A stretch of 64,000 nucleotides of DNA from Diospyros lotus (GCF_014633365.1 NC_068351.1:15816907-15880906); one strand, 5' to 3'; counted from the stretch's first letter, positions 10,010 to 20,881 are shown. Notes: generated by a model from the sequence alone, not told the origin. A program made the numbers and translations.

Positions 10010-10406
10010 CATGGTCTGGATGTAGGTGACTCCATTGGACCAACACTTCAGTGAGTGGCAGTGTCTCCTTGGAGATAACTGTTCGGTCTACAATGGCTTT
10101 GGGTTCCACTGTTACTTCAATGTCTTCGTCTACTGTAAGGAGATGTGGGCTAACAATGGCCTTGGGTTCTACTGCTCTCTTTAACAAAGACACATGGAAC
10201 ACCGGGTGAGTAGGTATTCCCTCTGGCAATTGTAGCTTGTAGGCTACCTTGCCCACCTTAGCAAGTATAGGGAACGACCCAAAGTACTTAGGGCTCAACT
10301 TAGAGGCTGAAGTGGCTGAAAAGGAGTGCTTGAGGAACCTCTTGACTTTGAGGTATACCTTATCACCCACATTGAAGTCTCTTTCACTCCTTTTCCTATT
10401 AGCCAC
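10010..10406 (-). pseudogene. Gypsy-A integrase C-terminal / chromodomain-like region
   Basis: The minus-strand frame has 'RSERDFNVGDKVYLKV', 'KLSPKYFGSFPILAKVGKVAY', 'PTHPVFHVSLLK' and then 'VLVQWSHLHPDHVSW'. This series follows the integrase core in plant Ty3/gypsy elements of the chromovirus type. The tail is interrupted by TR-A at CATGG. An internal duplication of 'VEPKAIV' is visible. Confidence 0.88.
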
Positions 10407-10462
10407 CTACTTCATTCTGTTATGGGCTTAGTCAACTCTTTCTTCAGCAATTGTAACATCTT

Positions 10463-11206
10463 CTAGCGTTGTTGTAGATAGTCCTCCACTGCATCTACTG
10501 TGGTGGGGGTATTCATCAGAGTTGGTAAGACATGGGCTTTATACCTGAATAGTGCCTTGAAAGGGGACTTCTTGAGAGCACTGTGGTAGCTTGTAGTGTA
10601 CAACCACTGTGCCATAGATAGCCACTTGTTCCAACTCTTAGGTTTGACAAAGCACATACATTGTAAGTAAGCCCCTAAACATTGGTTTACCCTCTCCGTT
10701 TGCCCATTCATTTGAGGATGATAGGTTGTAGACATATGTAAACCCACTCTCAATCCTTCAAACAGTTCCTGCCATAAATTATTGGTGAAAATCTTATTTG
10801 TATCAAACACTATCAATTTTGGGACCCTATTTATCTTGGTTGTTGAATCCATGAATTGTCTAGCAATCTCCTGAGCTGTGTAGGGATGAGTAAGACTTAC
10901 AAAGTGGGCAAATTGGGTTAAGCAGTCCACAATCATCAAAATCACGTCCTTGCCCTCTGATTTAGGAAGCCCCTCTATAAGATCCATCGATATCCCTTCC
11001 CAAGCTTGCTCAAAGATGGCAAGGGGTTGGAGTAACCCCAGGAGTGCCACATGCTCATGTTTGCATCTCTGGCAAGTAAGACAAGCCAACACCAAAGACA
11101 TCACCTCTTTCTTTAGCCTCGGCCAGAAGAAAAGTTGACTCACCTTATAGTAAGTAGCCTTAATTCCCGAATGTCCCCCCAATGGGGAGTCATGGAGGGA
11201 TTGCAA
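10463..11206 (-). pseudogene. Gypsy-A integrase core
   Basis: Starts at the HHCC zinc domain ('GGHSGIKATYYKV', 'CLTCQRCK'). It continues through 'GISMDLIEGLPKS' (first Asp), 'KLIVFDTNKIFTNNLW' (second Asp region) and 'YHPQMNGQTERVNQCL' (catalytic Glu), then 'WLYTTSYHSALKKSPF'. Integrase joins element cDNA to the genome. The 247-codon frame is intact, but the upstream and downstream frames are broken. Confidence 0.92.
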
Positions 11207-11224
11207 AATTCTCTCCTTTAACCT

Positions 11225-11873
11225 CTAGTCATTGCCCACCACTATCCTGCCTTTGTAATGTATCAAACTATTGGAGAGTGAATACCCTCGGTTTCCAGTT
11301 GGCTCTATATCCAATTGCCCTTGTAATTCCTTGACCCATTCTGTCTGCCCATAACTTTTTGTAATCTCCTTCACCCAATCTGGTACTATAACTGTGATTG
11401 CACTACAATAAACCTCCCTTTCTCTTCTAGAAAGTGCACCAGCCACTTTATTCTCCTTTCCTTGTCTGTAATGGATTGTGTAGTCTAATCCAAGTAGTTT
11501 GGATACCCCTTTTTTCTGTAATTGGGTGTGCACTCTTTGTTGTAACAAATACCTCAAGTGCACTCAGTCCCAAGTGTCTATGGGCTAAGGCCTGGCTAAT
11601 GTATGCTAGTGGTCTCCCTTCCTGCATGAGCATTGCACCTACACCCACTTCACAAGCATCAACTTCCACTACAATTGTCTTTGAGAAGTCTGGTAGGGCA
11701 AGGACCGGGGTTCGTCTCATGGCCTCCTTTGTAAAGGCAACTTCTGCTTCTGAATTCCATTGGAATTTATCCTTCTTCAACAGCCCTGTCAGAGGTTTGC
11801 TAATAATTATGTAATAGGGGAGAAATCTTCTATAATACCCGGTCAATCCAAGAAAGCCCCTTAACTCCCTCAC
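11225..11873 (-). pseudogene. Gypsy-A RT thumb and RNase H
   Basis: From 11873 the minus strand reads '[20 protein letters not shown]', '[17 protein letters not shown]', '[29 protein letters not shown]', then after a shift '[25 protein letters not shown]'. These are the conserved RT-connection and RNase H blocks of gypsy elements. The usual 'DAS..G.GA' is here DACEVGVGA, and 'VADALSR' is VAGALSR, so the last RNase H Asp is lost. Confidence 0.9.
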
Positions 11874-11929
11874 TGTTGTGGGTCTTGGCTATTCTGTCAT
11901 GGCTAAGATTTTCTTTGGATATGTGCTAA

Positions 11930-12395
11930 CCAAGGTAGTTAAAATCGGAATTTTACGTGGGATCGAAAAAGAGTCTATAAAATCAAATCGTAAAATCGAA
12001 TTGTAAAATTGTAAAATTTTAGAGACAATTAAAAAAACCTTTTAATTTTTGTAAATATATGTTTATAATAACATAATTTTATAAAAATGAATTAATATTA
12101 TTTAATAACCTAATTATTCCTTATTATAAATGAAATGCATGTACCTATTCAAAATTACTTTATTTATCAATTTCAAAAATACTAAATAATATGAAATTTT
12201 TAAATATTAAGTCCATTTATCATCATTCATCCATCCATAATCAAAATATGGTTAAAGTTATCACAAATCAAATGTTAGTTTGCATAATTTATTCAATTTT
12301 ATGCAATTTTACCCCAATTCCGATTTTGCATGCAATTTGAATCGTTTGGGGGTCTCTAATGTGTAAAATCGTATGCATTGAATCGGGATTTTAAC
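11930..12395. mobile_element. Small AT-rich MITE-like insertion in Gypsy-A RT
   Basis: The RT sequence is interrupted by ~465 bp of very AT-rich DNA. Its ends are imperfect inverted repeats around GTTAAAATC (left at about 11939, right as GATTTTAAC at about 12388-12396). GTGCT occurs on both outer sides, a possible short TSD. Edges and family are uncertain; the termini resemble hAT-type MITEs only loosely. Confidence 0.55.
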
Positions 12396-12401
12396 AATGG
12401 T

Positions 12402-12804
12402 GCTCCCCACTCTCCAGATATCACGTGTCCCAAATACTCTCCACTTCTTTCTTAGCAAATAGGCACTTGGACATTTTGATATACAATTGATTGAATTTAA
12501 GGATCTCAAAAGCTATCCCCAGGTGGGTTAGGTGTAGTTTCAGGTTCGGGCTATAGATGAGTATATCATTAAAAAATACTAGGATGAACTTTCTTAGGTA
12601 GGGTGCAAAAATTGGTTCATCAAGGCTTGAAAAGTGGCAAGGGCATTAGTAAGCCCAAAAGGCATGGGAAGGAATTCATATAGGCCCTGATGGGTACGAA
12701 AAGCTATTTTTGGAATGTCATTAGGGTGCATTCTAATATGATGTTACCTTGATCTCAAGTCTAGTTTGGAAAAGATAATGGCTCCGTGTAGTTCTTCCGA
12801 CTCA
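12402..12804 (-). pseudogene. Gypsy-A RT core, copy 1 of a tandem duplication
   Basis: Encodes the RT palm on the minus strand, including 'FALTNAP'-like sequence and the catalytic box, here 'VFFNDILIYS' (normally FxDD), so one catalytic Asp is lost. The same segment recurs about 496 bp to the right at 12905-13310. Confidence 0.82.
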
Positions 12805-12904
12805 AATTGCATGCAAAATCGGAATTGGGGTAAAATCGCATAAAATAGAGATTTTAATGGGTAAAATCGTATACGTTGAATTGAGATTTTAACAATAATG
12901 GTGC
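12805..12904. repeat. Inverted copy of MITE-edge sequence between the two RT copies
   Basis: 12806-12850 is the near-perfect reverse complement of 12296-12341. It is followed by a second copy of the element's right edge ('GATTTTAACAAT..TGGTGCTCCCC'). This links the RT duplication to the AT-rich insertion. Confidence 0.75.
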
Positions 12905-13350
12905 TCCCCCCTCTCCAGATATCACGTGCCCAAATACTTCACTTTCTTCTTAGCAAATAGGCACTTGGACATTTTGATATACAATTGATTGAATTTAAGG
13001 ATCTCAAAAGCTATCCTCAGGTGGGTTAGGTGTAGTTTTAGGTTTAGGCTATAGATGAGTATGGCATCAAAAAATACTAGGATGAACTTTCTTAGGTAGG
13101 GTGCAAAAATTGGTTCATTAGGGCTTGAAAAGTGGCAGGGGCATTAGTAAGCCCAAAAGGCATGGCAAGGAATTCATATAGGCGCTAATGGGTATGAAAT
13201 GAAATTTTAGGAATGTCATTAGGGTGCATTCTAATCTGATGGTACTCTAATCTCAAGTCTAGTTTGGAAAAGATAGTGGTTCTGTGTAGTTCATCCATCA
13301 GATCTTCTATCAAAGAAATTGGAAATTTGTCTTCGATGGTTAGGGTTTTT
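12905..13350 (-). pseudogene. Gypsy-A RT core, copy 2 of a tandem duplication
   Basis: Second copy of the palm segment. Its catalytic box reads 'VFFDAILIYS', a different catalytic Asp loss from copy 1. It joins at its right side to the N-terminal RT frame at 13353. A stop precedes the junction. Confidence 0.82.
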
Positions 13351-13352
13351 AA

Positions 13353-14223
13353 CTAGCAGTAGTCTATACAGAACCTCCAGGTATCATCATTTTTCTTGAC
13401 CAAAAGAATTGGAGAGGTAAAGGGACTTTGGCTGGGTTGTATAATAGAAGAGGCTAGCATTTGTTTGACTTGTCTTTCAATTTCAAACTTTTGTATTGGT
13501 GGATATGAGTAGGGTTGGATATTCACTGGTTCAGAGTTAGGTTTGAGGGGAATGGAGTGATCCAAGGCTCGGGTAGGAGGTAATGAGGTAGGCTCAACAA
13601 ACAAATCCTTAAATTCAATCAAGAGTGAGTTGAGGGTGTCCAAATTGGTTACCTCATCGTGGGGCAATTTTGCTTCTGCCTCCTCATTCCCTACATCTCC
13701 CCCTGCTGTGCACTTTTCTTCTTCCACCTCCATAGCTTGGATGGAGAATAGTTGGGAGATCTATACTTTCCTTTTCTTCAACATTTTTTGTAACTTTTTC
13801 CCCGAGATCAGCTTACATTCCCTTGTCTCTAGGCTTCCCACCAATGTTAGCTTCTTCCCTGCAATATCAATTGTGTCCTCCAATTTATTAAAATCAAATG
13901 TTAGAGGGCTAATTGTCCTCATCCAATCAACCCCACAACACAATGTCACATCCCCCCAGCTCCAAGACCCTTAGGTCCATTGAAAATTCTTGCCCTTGCA
14001 TGAGCCATTTGAAATCAACACATTTGTAATGGCTGTACATGCGATTTCCATTTGCCAATGTAACTGATAGGGGCGTTGTGGCTGTCAATTTACACTTTAG
14101 ATTAGTGACAGTGGCTTCATTCAAGAAGCTATGGGTGCTGCCACTATCTATTAAAACCATCAACCTCCTCCTTCCTGATTGCCCTTTTACCTTGATGATT
14201 TTTCCCACAAGCCCTCCTTTCAA
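13353..14223 (-). pseudogene. Gypsy-A protease and RT N-terminus
   Basis: On the minus strand, 14223-13927 has the retropepsin site 'LMVLIDSGSTHSFLNEA' and 'VLELGGCDIVLWG'. 13949-13761 continues with 'GVDWMRTISPLTFDF'. After a break, 13733-13353 gives 'FKDLFVEPTSLPPTRALDHSIPLK', 'PYSYPPIQKFEIERQVKQML' and 'SPFTSPILLVKKNDDTWRFCIDYC', the start of gypsy RT. The frame is cut from gag by Copia-B at CAATG (14221-14225). Confidence 0.9.
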
Positions 14224-14225
14224 TG

Positions 14226-14521
14226 TGAAGAAATAGCTAGGGTAAAAATAAATCTTTCACCCGTGAATAATACATCAGCTTTAGGGAGAATTTATATAGC
14301 AAAAGTCCTAAAAAAATCTCCTAAAATCTCTCTAAGATATCTCCTAAAATCTCTCATACTTTACAACAATAGATAATATATATTTAAACTAAAAATATAC
14401 ATGATAAATATCTAAAACATTCCTAGATTTTAGCTAACATTATCTTCCAGAACTCCTTCTTAATCTAGGAGTTTAATCCATGCCATGTATGCCACCTTTC
14501 ATGCCTTGGATTCTTCCAACA
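14226..14521 (-). repeat. Copia-B 3' LTR
   Basis: 296-bp copy of 18970-19264. Begins TGAAGAAATAGC and ends CTTCCAACA. Confidence 0.94.
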
Positions 14522-14577
14522 CTCCCTCTTAAGTTGGTGAATAGATGTCAATCATTCTCAGCTTGCTTCTAATCACT

Positions 14578-16244
14578 TCAAAACCTTGCTTTTGCATTGC
14601 TTTGGTCAAGATGTCTGCTTCTTGATCTTTGGTGGGAACATAAGTTAAGTTTATGTCTCCATTTTCCAGCTCCCCCTCGACAAAATGCCCTATCAATTCG
14701 AACATGTTTCATCCGATTATGCTGAACTGGATTATTTACTATACTTATAGCTGATTTACTATCGCTATAAAGTACTTTAGGTCTAGTTATAAGAATAGAT
14801 AAGTCTTCCATGAACCTTTCCACCCAAATTACCTCACAAATACATTGTGCAATGGCTCTGTATTCGGCTTCAGCACTGCTACGAGAGACAACTTGTTGTT
14901 TCTTACTTCTCCATATGACCAAATTCCCCCAAAGCTTAGTGCAATACCTTGATGTAGACTTGTTATCCTCAATTGATCCAGCCCAATCTGCATCTGCAAA
15001 GTTTCTTATTCCTCTATCCTTGCTTTTGTTAAATAGCATTCCCTTCCCGGGAGTCCCGTTTAAATGCCTTAGGATATGGTAGGCAGCTTCTAAGTGTCTT
15101 TTGGTTGAGGAATGCATGAATTGACTAATTATACTCACTGCATATGCAATATCTGGATGTGTATGTGAAAGATAAATCAATTTCCCCACCAAACATTGAT
15201 ACCTTCCAATCTCCACTGGTTTTTCCTCATTATCTTCTTTTTTGTTTTTCCAGTTGGGTTCTAATGGAGTGCCTGTAGGCTTACACCCAAGCTTCATCTC
15301 TCCCAAGTCTTTTACCTCAAATGCCTTTTTTAGTTGTTGCTTCAATCTTTCTATCTCTTGATCATTATCTCTGGTGATGATTATATCATCTACATAGACT
15401 ATTAGGATTGTTCTCTTACCCTTGCAATCTTACCCTTGCAATCAACTTTTGTGAAGAGAGTGTGATCCGCTTGCCCTTGTTTGTATCCTAGGTGGTTTAG
15501 TGTGTCACTAAACCTCTTGAACCATGCCCTAGGAGATTGCTTTAGATCGTACAATGATTTTTTCAATCTACATACCTTTCTTCTTGTGTCTTTTTTTTCA
15601 AAACCAGGGGGAATTCTCATGTAGACTTATTCTTCCAACTCACCATTCAAGACGACATTTTTTATGTCTAGTTGATGGAGTCTCCAGTCCAAATTGACTG
15701 CCAATGACAATAATACACGGATAGAATTAAGTTTGGCCACCGGTGCAAATGTTTCCTCATAGTCAAGGCCTTATGTTTGGGTAAAACCTTGAGCTACAAG
15801 CCTTGTTTTGTATCTATTTACTTTCCCATCTGAGTTGTACTTTATGGTGAACACCCATTTGCTGTCAACTGTGTGTTTTCCATATGGAAGATCCATTATT
15901 TCCCAAGTACTATTCTTTTCCAGGGCTAGCATTTCTTCCATAACTGATTTCCTCCATTTTTTCTCTTGTAGTGCACTGTAGATATCTTTAGGAATCACCT
16001 CATCATCAACATTTTTTGTGAATGCCTTGAATTTAGGAGACAACTTTGAATATCCCAAAAATTCTGAAATAGAATACTTAGGACACTTGGTGCATGATCT
16101 GACTCCTTTTCTCCAAGCAATGGGAACATCTAGATCATATTCTAGCTCATGCTCCTGCTGTACTTCACCTCTATTCTCCCTGTTAGTAATTTCAGCCTCC
16201 TTTTCCTTTGCCTTTTCTGGACTTACCCTCAGTTCAGATGACAT
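14578..16244 (-). pseudogene. Copia-B reverse transcriptase and RNase H, internally deleted
   Basis: 16244-15771 has the linker and RT start ('WRKSVMEEMLALEKNSTWEI', 'KWVFTIKYNSDGKVNRYK'). 15620-15402 has 'KKSLYDLKQSPRAWFKRF' and 'QADHTLFTKVD'. 15345-14578 has RNase H ('RSSAEAEYRAIAQCICEVIW', 'NNPVQHNRMKHVRIDRAF'). In the last piece 'EVKDLGEM' joins directly to 'KLGCKPTGTPLEPNW'. Copia-H has about 34 extra residues there ('RYFLGIKVA...DLLKETG'), so Copia-B has an in-frame deletion of about 100 bp in RT. Confidence 0.9.
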
Positions 16245-17845
16245 GTGCTGCTGCTAATGTTGAGGGTCACATGGCCTTCTTGAATATACCAATAAGGGTG
16301 GTTCAGCTTGAATTTGATCACTCTTCTGGGCTCGGTCTCTCTTATGTGACCTTGATCAAATTCAGGCACAAGATTAGGATAAGCAGTAGGAAGAGAAGGA
16401 GAAGAAGCTGTATCCAAAAATAGAGAATTCCAACTGGTGGCTATTTCTAAAACATGGGCTGGTTGAGATTGAGGCTGAAAGAAAGGCTGGTTTTCAAGAA
16501 AAGAAACATCATAGGAAACAACAAATTTGTGGGTACTAGGATTGTAGCATTTGTATCCTTGTTGTGTTGGAGAGTAGCCCACAAAAATGCATTTGATGGC
16601 CTTAGGATCGAGTTTGGATGGAGTGGATGGATTTTGGTGAACAAAAACAGTACATCCAAACACACGAGGAGTGAGAGAGTTTAGAATTCTAGCATGATGA
16701 GGAAAAACATCAAGGAGAACAGCCAAAGGGGTCCTAAACTTTAGGATTTTGGAAGGTAAGCGAAGAATAAGATAGGCAGAGGTCAAAACAGCTTCCCCCC
16801 AAAATGAATTTGGAATGGAAGTAGTAAACATCATTGCTTTAGCTGTTTCAAGCAGATGACAATTCTTCCTTTCGGCAATTTCATTTTGTTGAGGGTTATA
16901 AGGATATGAGCTTTGGTGAATTATACCATTCTCAATTAAGTATGTGTTGAATTCATTAGAAAAGTATTCTCCACCATTATCAGTTCTCAAAACATGAATT
17001 GAGGATTGAAACACATTCTGCACCATATGATGAAACCTTTTGAATATAGAAAAGGCTTCAGATTTCTCTTTCATCAAAAAAACCCAACAAACCCTTGTAT
17101 GGTCATCAATAAAGGTGATAAACCATCGTGTATTAGTGAGGGTTGTAGTTCGAGAAGGCCCCCAAATATCACTATGAACTAAGTGAAAAGGTGTGGAAGA
17201 AGTATAAACATGATTAGGATGAGGTATCCTGGTCCGTTTTGCAAGAATATACTGTTTACAAGAATAATTGTGAATTTTATTGCATGATAAAGAAGGATAC
17301 AAGTGTTTAAGATATTCAAAACTTGGGTGTCCTAACCACTTATGCCATAATATAATGTCTGAATCTGAAACAAGAGCTAAAGAATATAAAAATCGAGTCC
17401 TAGAAGCAGCAGAATGATCATGCCTTGGTGTTTGATAGAGCCCTCCTTTTATCTTAGCACTCCCAATCATCTTCTCCGAGGATAGATCCTGAAAAACACA
17501 AAATTCTTTGGAGAATATCACATTGCAGACCCTATCAATTGTAAATATGCTTACTGATATTAAATTACACTGCATGTTTGGGACATAAAGGATTGATTTT
17601 AGTATTAATCCTCCTACCACAGCTGTTCCTTTTCCCTTTGCAAAGGATATTGTACCATCAGCTATAGTTACACTTATAGGTTTATCACATGATTCAAAAT
17701 TGGACAATACATTTAAAGAACTTGTCATGTGATCTGAGGGACCAGTGTCTATGATCCAACTGCTGATAGGTATTCTTTGAGATATAAATGAATAGGCAAT
17801 ATTACCTTTTGTCCAAAGAAACCATAAGAGTAGGATTTTCTGCAT
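16229..17845 (-). CDS. Copia-B protease and integrase
   Basis: A 538-codon open frame, the longest in the window. It contains the protease site 'SWIIDTGPSDHMTS' (Gly-Ala-Ser normally, here Gly-Pro-Ser), 'ILWHKWLGHPSF' and the integrase triad motifs 'FITFIDDHTRVCWVF', 'LRTDNGGEYFSNEF' and 'YNPQQNEIAERKN'. It ends with the integrase tail 'CIFVGYSPTQQGYKC'. The frame has stayed open although RT is damaged. The Pro in the protease site is probably inactivating. Confidence 0.92.
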   Translation of the reverse strand: MQKILLLWFLWTKGNIAYSFISQRIPISSWIIDTGPSDHMTSSLNVLSNFESCDKPISVTIADGTISFAKGKGTAVVGGLILKSILYVPNMQCNLISVSIFTIDRVCNVIFSKEFCVFQDLSSEKMIGSAKIKGGLYQTPRHDHSAASRTRFLYSLALVSDSDIILWHKWLGHPSFEYLKHLYPSLSCNKIHNYSCKQYILAKRTRIPHPNHVYTSSTPFHLVHSDIWGPSRTTTLTNTRWFITFIDDHTRVCWVFLMKEKSEAFSIFKRFHHMVQNVFQSSIHVLRTDNGGEYFSNEFNTYLIENGIIHQSSYPYNPQQNEIAERKNCHLLETAKAMMFTTSIPNSFWGEAVLTSAYLILRLPSKILKFRTPLAVLLDVFPHHARILNSLTPRVFGCTVFVHQNPSTPSKLDPKAIKCIFVGYSPTQQGYKCYNPSTHKFVVSYDVSFLENQPFFQPQSQPAHVLEIATSWNSLFLDTASSPSLPTAYPNLVPEFDQGHIRETEPRRVIKFKLNHPYWYIQEGHVTLNISSSTCHLN

Positions 17846-18002
17846 TCTTTGATTTAGTCACCTTTGTTTGGCTGAGAAGTTGTTGTAATAATTCCAGTTG
17901 ATTTGTTGTGATGGTAAGAGGTGTTGGATTCCCTTTCTTAGCTTCCACTATATAGACTGATTGGCCTCCAGCTTGTCCTCCTCTTCTTTAATTCTTAGGC
18001 TT

Positions 18003-18893
18003 CTAGTTAGCTAGTTTTCCATGGATTTTCCAGCATTTCTCTGGTGTGTGATAGGGCCAGTTATAATGGTCACACCATTGTTTTTCTCTTGCAGTTTCCC
18101 CTCTAGAAGATAGAGGAGTCTTTCCCCTAAAAGTATTTAAGGATGATGCAGTGGAATAGACTTCATTAGACGAGTGTCCCAACTTTGAGAACATGACTTT
18201 CTTCCTGCTTTCTTCCCTCCTAACTTCAACAAATACTTCCCTGATGGTTGGAAAAGGTTTCATCCCTAGCAGCCGACCCCTAACTTCATCTAAATTTGAG
18301 TTTAATCCATTAAGGAAATCAAATACTCTCTCTTTCTCCATCATCTTTCCATATTTTTTATCATCTGCTATGCATGCCCATTTAATCTCATAGAAGAGAT
18401 CCATCTCTTGCCACAAAGCTGTTAGAATATTAAAATATTTAGTGACCGAGCTTGTACCTTGTTTTGTGTTTCGAATGAGAGATCAAACTTGAAAACATTG
18501 AGTAGTGTTTTCCAAGTCAGAATATATCTCTTGGACAGCCTGCCATATCTCACAAGCTGTTTTGTAGAAGAGATATGTTCTACCGATTTTAGGCTTCGTT
18601 GAATTAATTAACCAAGCCATAATAATGGCATTCTTGGCCTCCCAAACGCTTGAAGCAGCAGATTCTGAACTTGGCCTTGTTGTATCTCTAGTTAGGTAGC
18701 CTTCCTTGCCTTTGCCTCTAACAACCAACAAGACTAATTGGAACCATTCTTGGAAATTAGTTCCATTCCGTTTGTGTTGTGTAATTTGGAGAGACGAACT
18801 GTCTAAGGCTGTTGAGAGAGGTGGAACCAAAGGAAAAGTCCTCACTGGAGGAGGATTAGAGGTGGTTATCTCACTGTTGGAGTCGTTTTCCAT
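18003..18893 (-). pseudogene. Copia-B gag
   Basis: Starts at ATG 18893 (minus). It has 'TQHKRNGTNFQEWFQLVLLV', 'RGKGKEGYLT' and 'KTACEIWQAVQEIYSDLE'. A break near 18480 is followed by 'LWQEMDLFYEIKW', 'VFDFLNGLNSNLDEVRGRLLG' and a degraded zinc knuckle 'CDHYNWPYHTPEKCW' (second Cys changed to Tyr). Confidence 0.88.
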
Positions 18894-18969
18894 CTCGGAG
18901 TAATAACCCGACTTCTTGAGATGGATTAATGGGGAAAATCAGGTGCCACAGGAGATGGCTCCGATACCA

Positions 18970-19264
18970 TGAAGAAATAGCTAGGGTAAAAATAAATCTT
19001 TTACCCGTGAATAATACATAAGCTTTAGGGAGAATTTATACAGCAAAAGTCCTAAAAAATCTCCTTCAATCTCTCTAAGATATCTCCTAAAATCTCTCCT
19101 ACTTTACAGCAGTAGATAATATATATTTAAACTAAAAATATACATGATAAATATCTAAAACATTCCTAGATTTTAGCTAGCATTATCTTCAAGAACTCCT
19201 TCTTAATCTAGGAGTTTAATCCATGCCATGTATGCCACCTTTCATGCCTCGGATTCTTCCAACA
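18970..19264 (-). repeat. Copia-B 5' LTR
   Basis: 295 bp, paired with 14226-14521. Primer site at 18957-18969. TSD CAATG at 19265-19269. Confidence 0.94.
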
Positions 19265-19269
19265 CAATG

Positions 19270-20469
19270 CATGGAAAAAGATCTCTCCTCCCTCATCTTC
19301 AACCTCTGCTTCCTCTATTGGATTAGTTACTTCCCTAGCAACCTCCTCTTCTTTCTCTTCTTCCATTCCTTCCATCTTCAACAATTGTCTCTTACATTGA
19401 TGACCTAGGCTGTAATGATCACCACATCTATAGCGGAGTCCCAACTGCCTTCTTTGCTCCATTGTGGTTCCCTTAGCCACATTAGTATTGATCTTAGGAG
19501 GCCCAAACGAACCCCTGTTCTTGTCCCTTTCAAATTCACTCCCATAGTTTATTGAGGATTGGAATTTGACTTAGGCTACGGTTTATTCTTCTCAAATATG
19601 GCCTCTAATGTTAACTTCTACAATCTGGCTTTCTTTGCAGCCTGCCTTATCATAGTAGGCATCATCATCTTTACCATCGACTTGAGCTCACCCCTTAGGC
19701 CACTCACAAAGTTTGACACAAAATACTGCTCAGTTAAGGATGGCTGAGTATTCCACATCAATGCTCTCAATTCTTCAAACTTATCTAAGTACTTAGTCAT
19801 CGTTCCCACTTGTTTCAACATTTTGAATTCTTCAATCACATCAGACATGTTCATTTCCCTGAATCTTTCACATAACTCCTCTGCAAACTCATTCCACCTT
19901 GCCTCCATCTCCTTAGCCTTGGTCCACCCTTGTTACCAAGAATCAACCGTATCATTGAGATAGGCTGCTGCCATGGTTACCTTCTGCCTTTCCATGACAT
20001 TGTATAGTTGAAAAAATCATTCACACCTACGAATCCACCACCTAGGCTTGGATCCATCAAATAGGGGAATCTCTAATTATGGCATCGGGGTATGACTATT
20101 AGCGTGGGAAGTAATTCCTCTTACCTAAACTTCGGTGTCCTCTTCTGATGGCTCATTTGGATCCTCCATACCTGGGGGCCGCGGTAGGATTCCGTGGCGG
20201 AAATGTCTAGGATCTGTGAATGATAAGGGTGAAAATTCAGGCAGCAGCCTGAATTGAGGTAGAGAGGACAACATGTTGAACATCCTATTGATCCTCTGCC
20301 CTTACTGCTCAATTGTTTCTTGATATTTCTCCAATTCACATTGCATCCCTCCCTGTGAAGCGATTTGATCCTCTCTTCCTTGAGTGACCTCCTCGTGTGT
20401 CTGATTCATTCTAAACTCTAGCGCCTCCATCTGTGTCTCCAACTGCTTTAGACAAGTACCTTCTGCCAT
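19270..20469 (-). pseudogene. Gypsy-A gag
   Basis: Starts at the minus-strand ATG at 20469 ('MAEGTCLKQLETQMEALEFR', a helical N-terminus). It passes stops near 20339 and 20128. It then shows the gypsy gag core at 19908-19618 ('RWNEFAEELCERFREMNMSD', 'EFKMLKQVGTMTKYLDKFEEL', 'FVSNFVSGLRGELKSMVKMM'). The nucleocapsid part has a knuckle-like 'YRCGDHYSLGHQC' at 19480-19208. It is cut by Copia-B at CAATG; protease resumes at 14220. Confidence 0.9.
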
Positions 20470-20536
20470 GGCTTCTATACTGCTAGATCACCTCAATTGC
20501 TTGATCTGATCACCGCCTTTGTTGCTGAGGGTGACC

Positions 20537-20549
20537 GGCTCTGATACCT
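20537..20549 (-). other. Gypsy-A primer-binding site
   Basis: Minus strand AGGTATCAGAGCC, one mismatch to the initiator-Met tRNA complement, three bases inside the 5' LTR. Confidence 0.85.
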
Positions 20550-20552
20550 AAA

Positions 20553-20881
20553 TGTTAAGTCTCGGATTTGAGACTTATACAATTCTGGAAAGAATTGTAG
20601 CCATAGGGATTTGAATTGAAGGGGAGGGAGAATTTGAAAGTAGGAGGGAGAATTGAGAGAGAGAAAAGGAGGGGAAAAAAATTTGGAGGGAAAGAATTTT
20701 GTCTTATCACATTTCATAATTCCCATCCTCATACGTCAGCCTCTTTTATAGGCAGTCTTTCGGTTATAACCGAGAATGTACAAGTGGTTACAGTGCTAAC
20801 TACTTGAGTACTACTGCCCTTTATTGGCTGGTTTAAGCCAATTACAAGCATACCCCCAGTCAGCCCATTGGGGTGGTGATA
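20553..20881 (-). repeat. Gypsy-A 5' LTR
   Basis: 329 bp, intact copy of the split 3' LTR. TSD GGCAC at 20882-20886. Confidence 0.94.

Larger units (their letters stand above)
14226..19264 (-). mobile_element. Copia-B: Ty1/copia element inserted in Gypsy-A
   Basis: CAATG flanks both ends (14221-14225 and 19265-19269). LTRs are 14226-14521 (3') and 18970-19264 (5'). The primer site (minus TGGTATCGGAGCC, 18957-18969) has one mismatch. Gene order on the minus strand is gag, protease, integrase, RT, RNase H. It belongs to the same family as Copia-H and Copia-I. It has several stops and lacks a block of RT, so it is defective. Confidence 0.95.
1171..20881 (-). mobile_element. Gypsy-A: Ty3/gypsy LTR retrotransposon carrying three nested elements
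   Basis: The two ends are copies of one LTR (1171-1449 plus 6577-6610 on the left; 20553-20881 on the right). GGCAC occurs immediately outside both ends (1166-1170 and 20882-20886), the expected 5-bp TSD. Read on the minus strand the order is 5' LTR, primer site matching the initiator-Met tRNA with one mismatch, gag, protease, reverse transcriptase, RNase H, integrase, polypurine tract (minus-strand AAGAGGAGGGGAAA at 6611-6624) and 3' LTR. This is the Ty3/gypsy gene order. Removing the three large insertions, the small AT-rich insertion and the duplicated RT block leaves roughly 5.3 kb, normal for a plant gypsy element. Stops, a rearranged RT and the insertions make it inactive. Confidence 0.95.
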
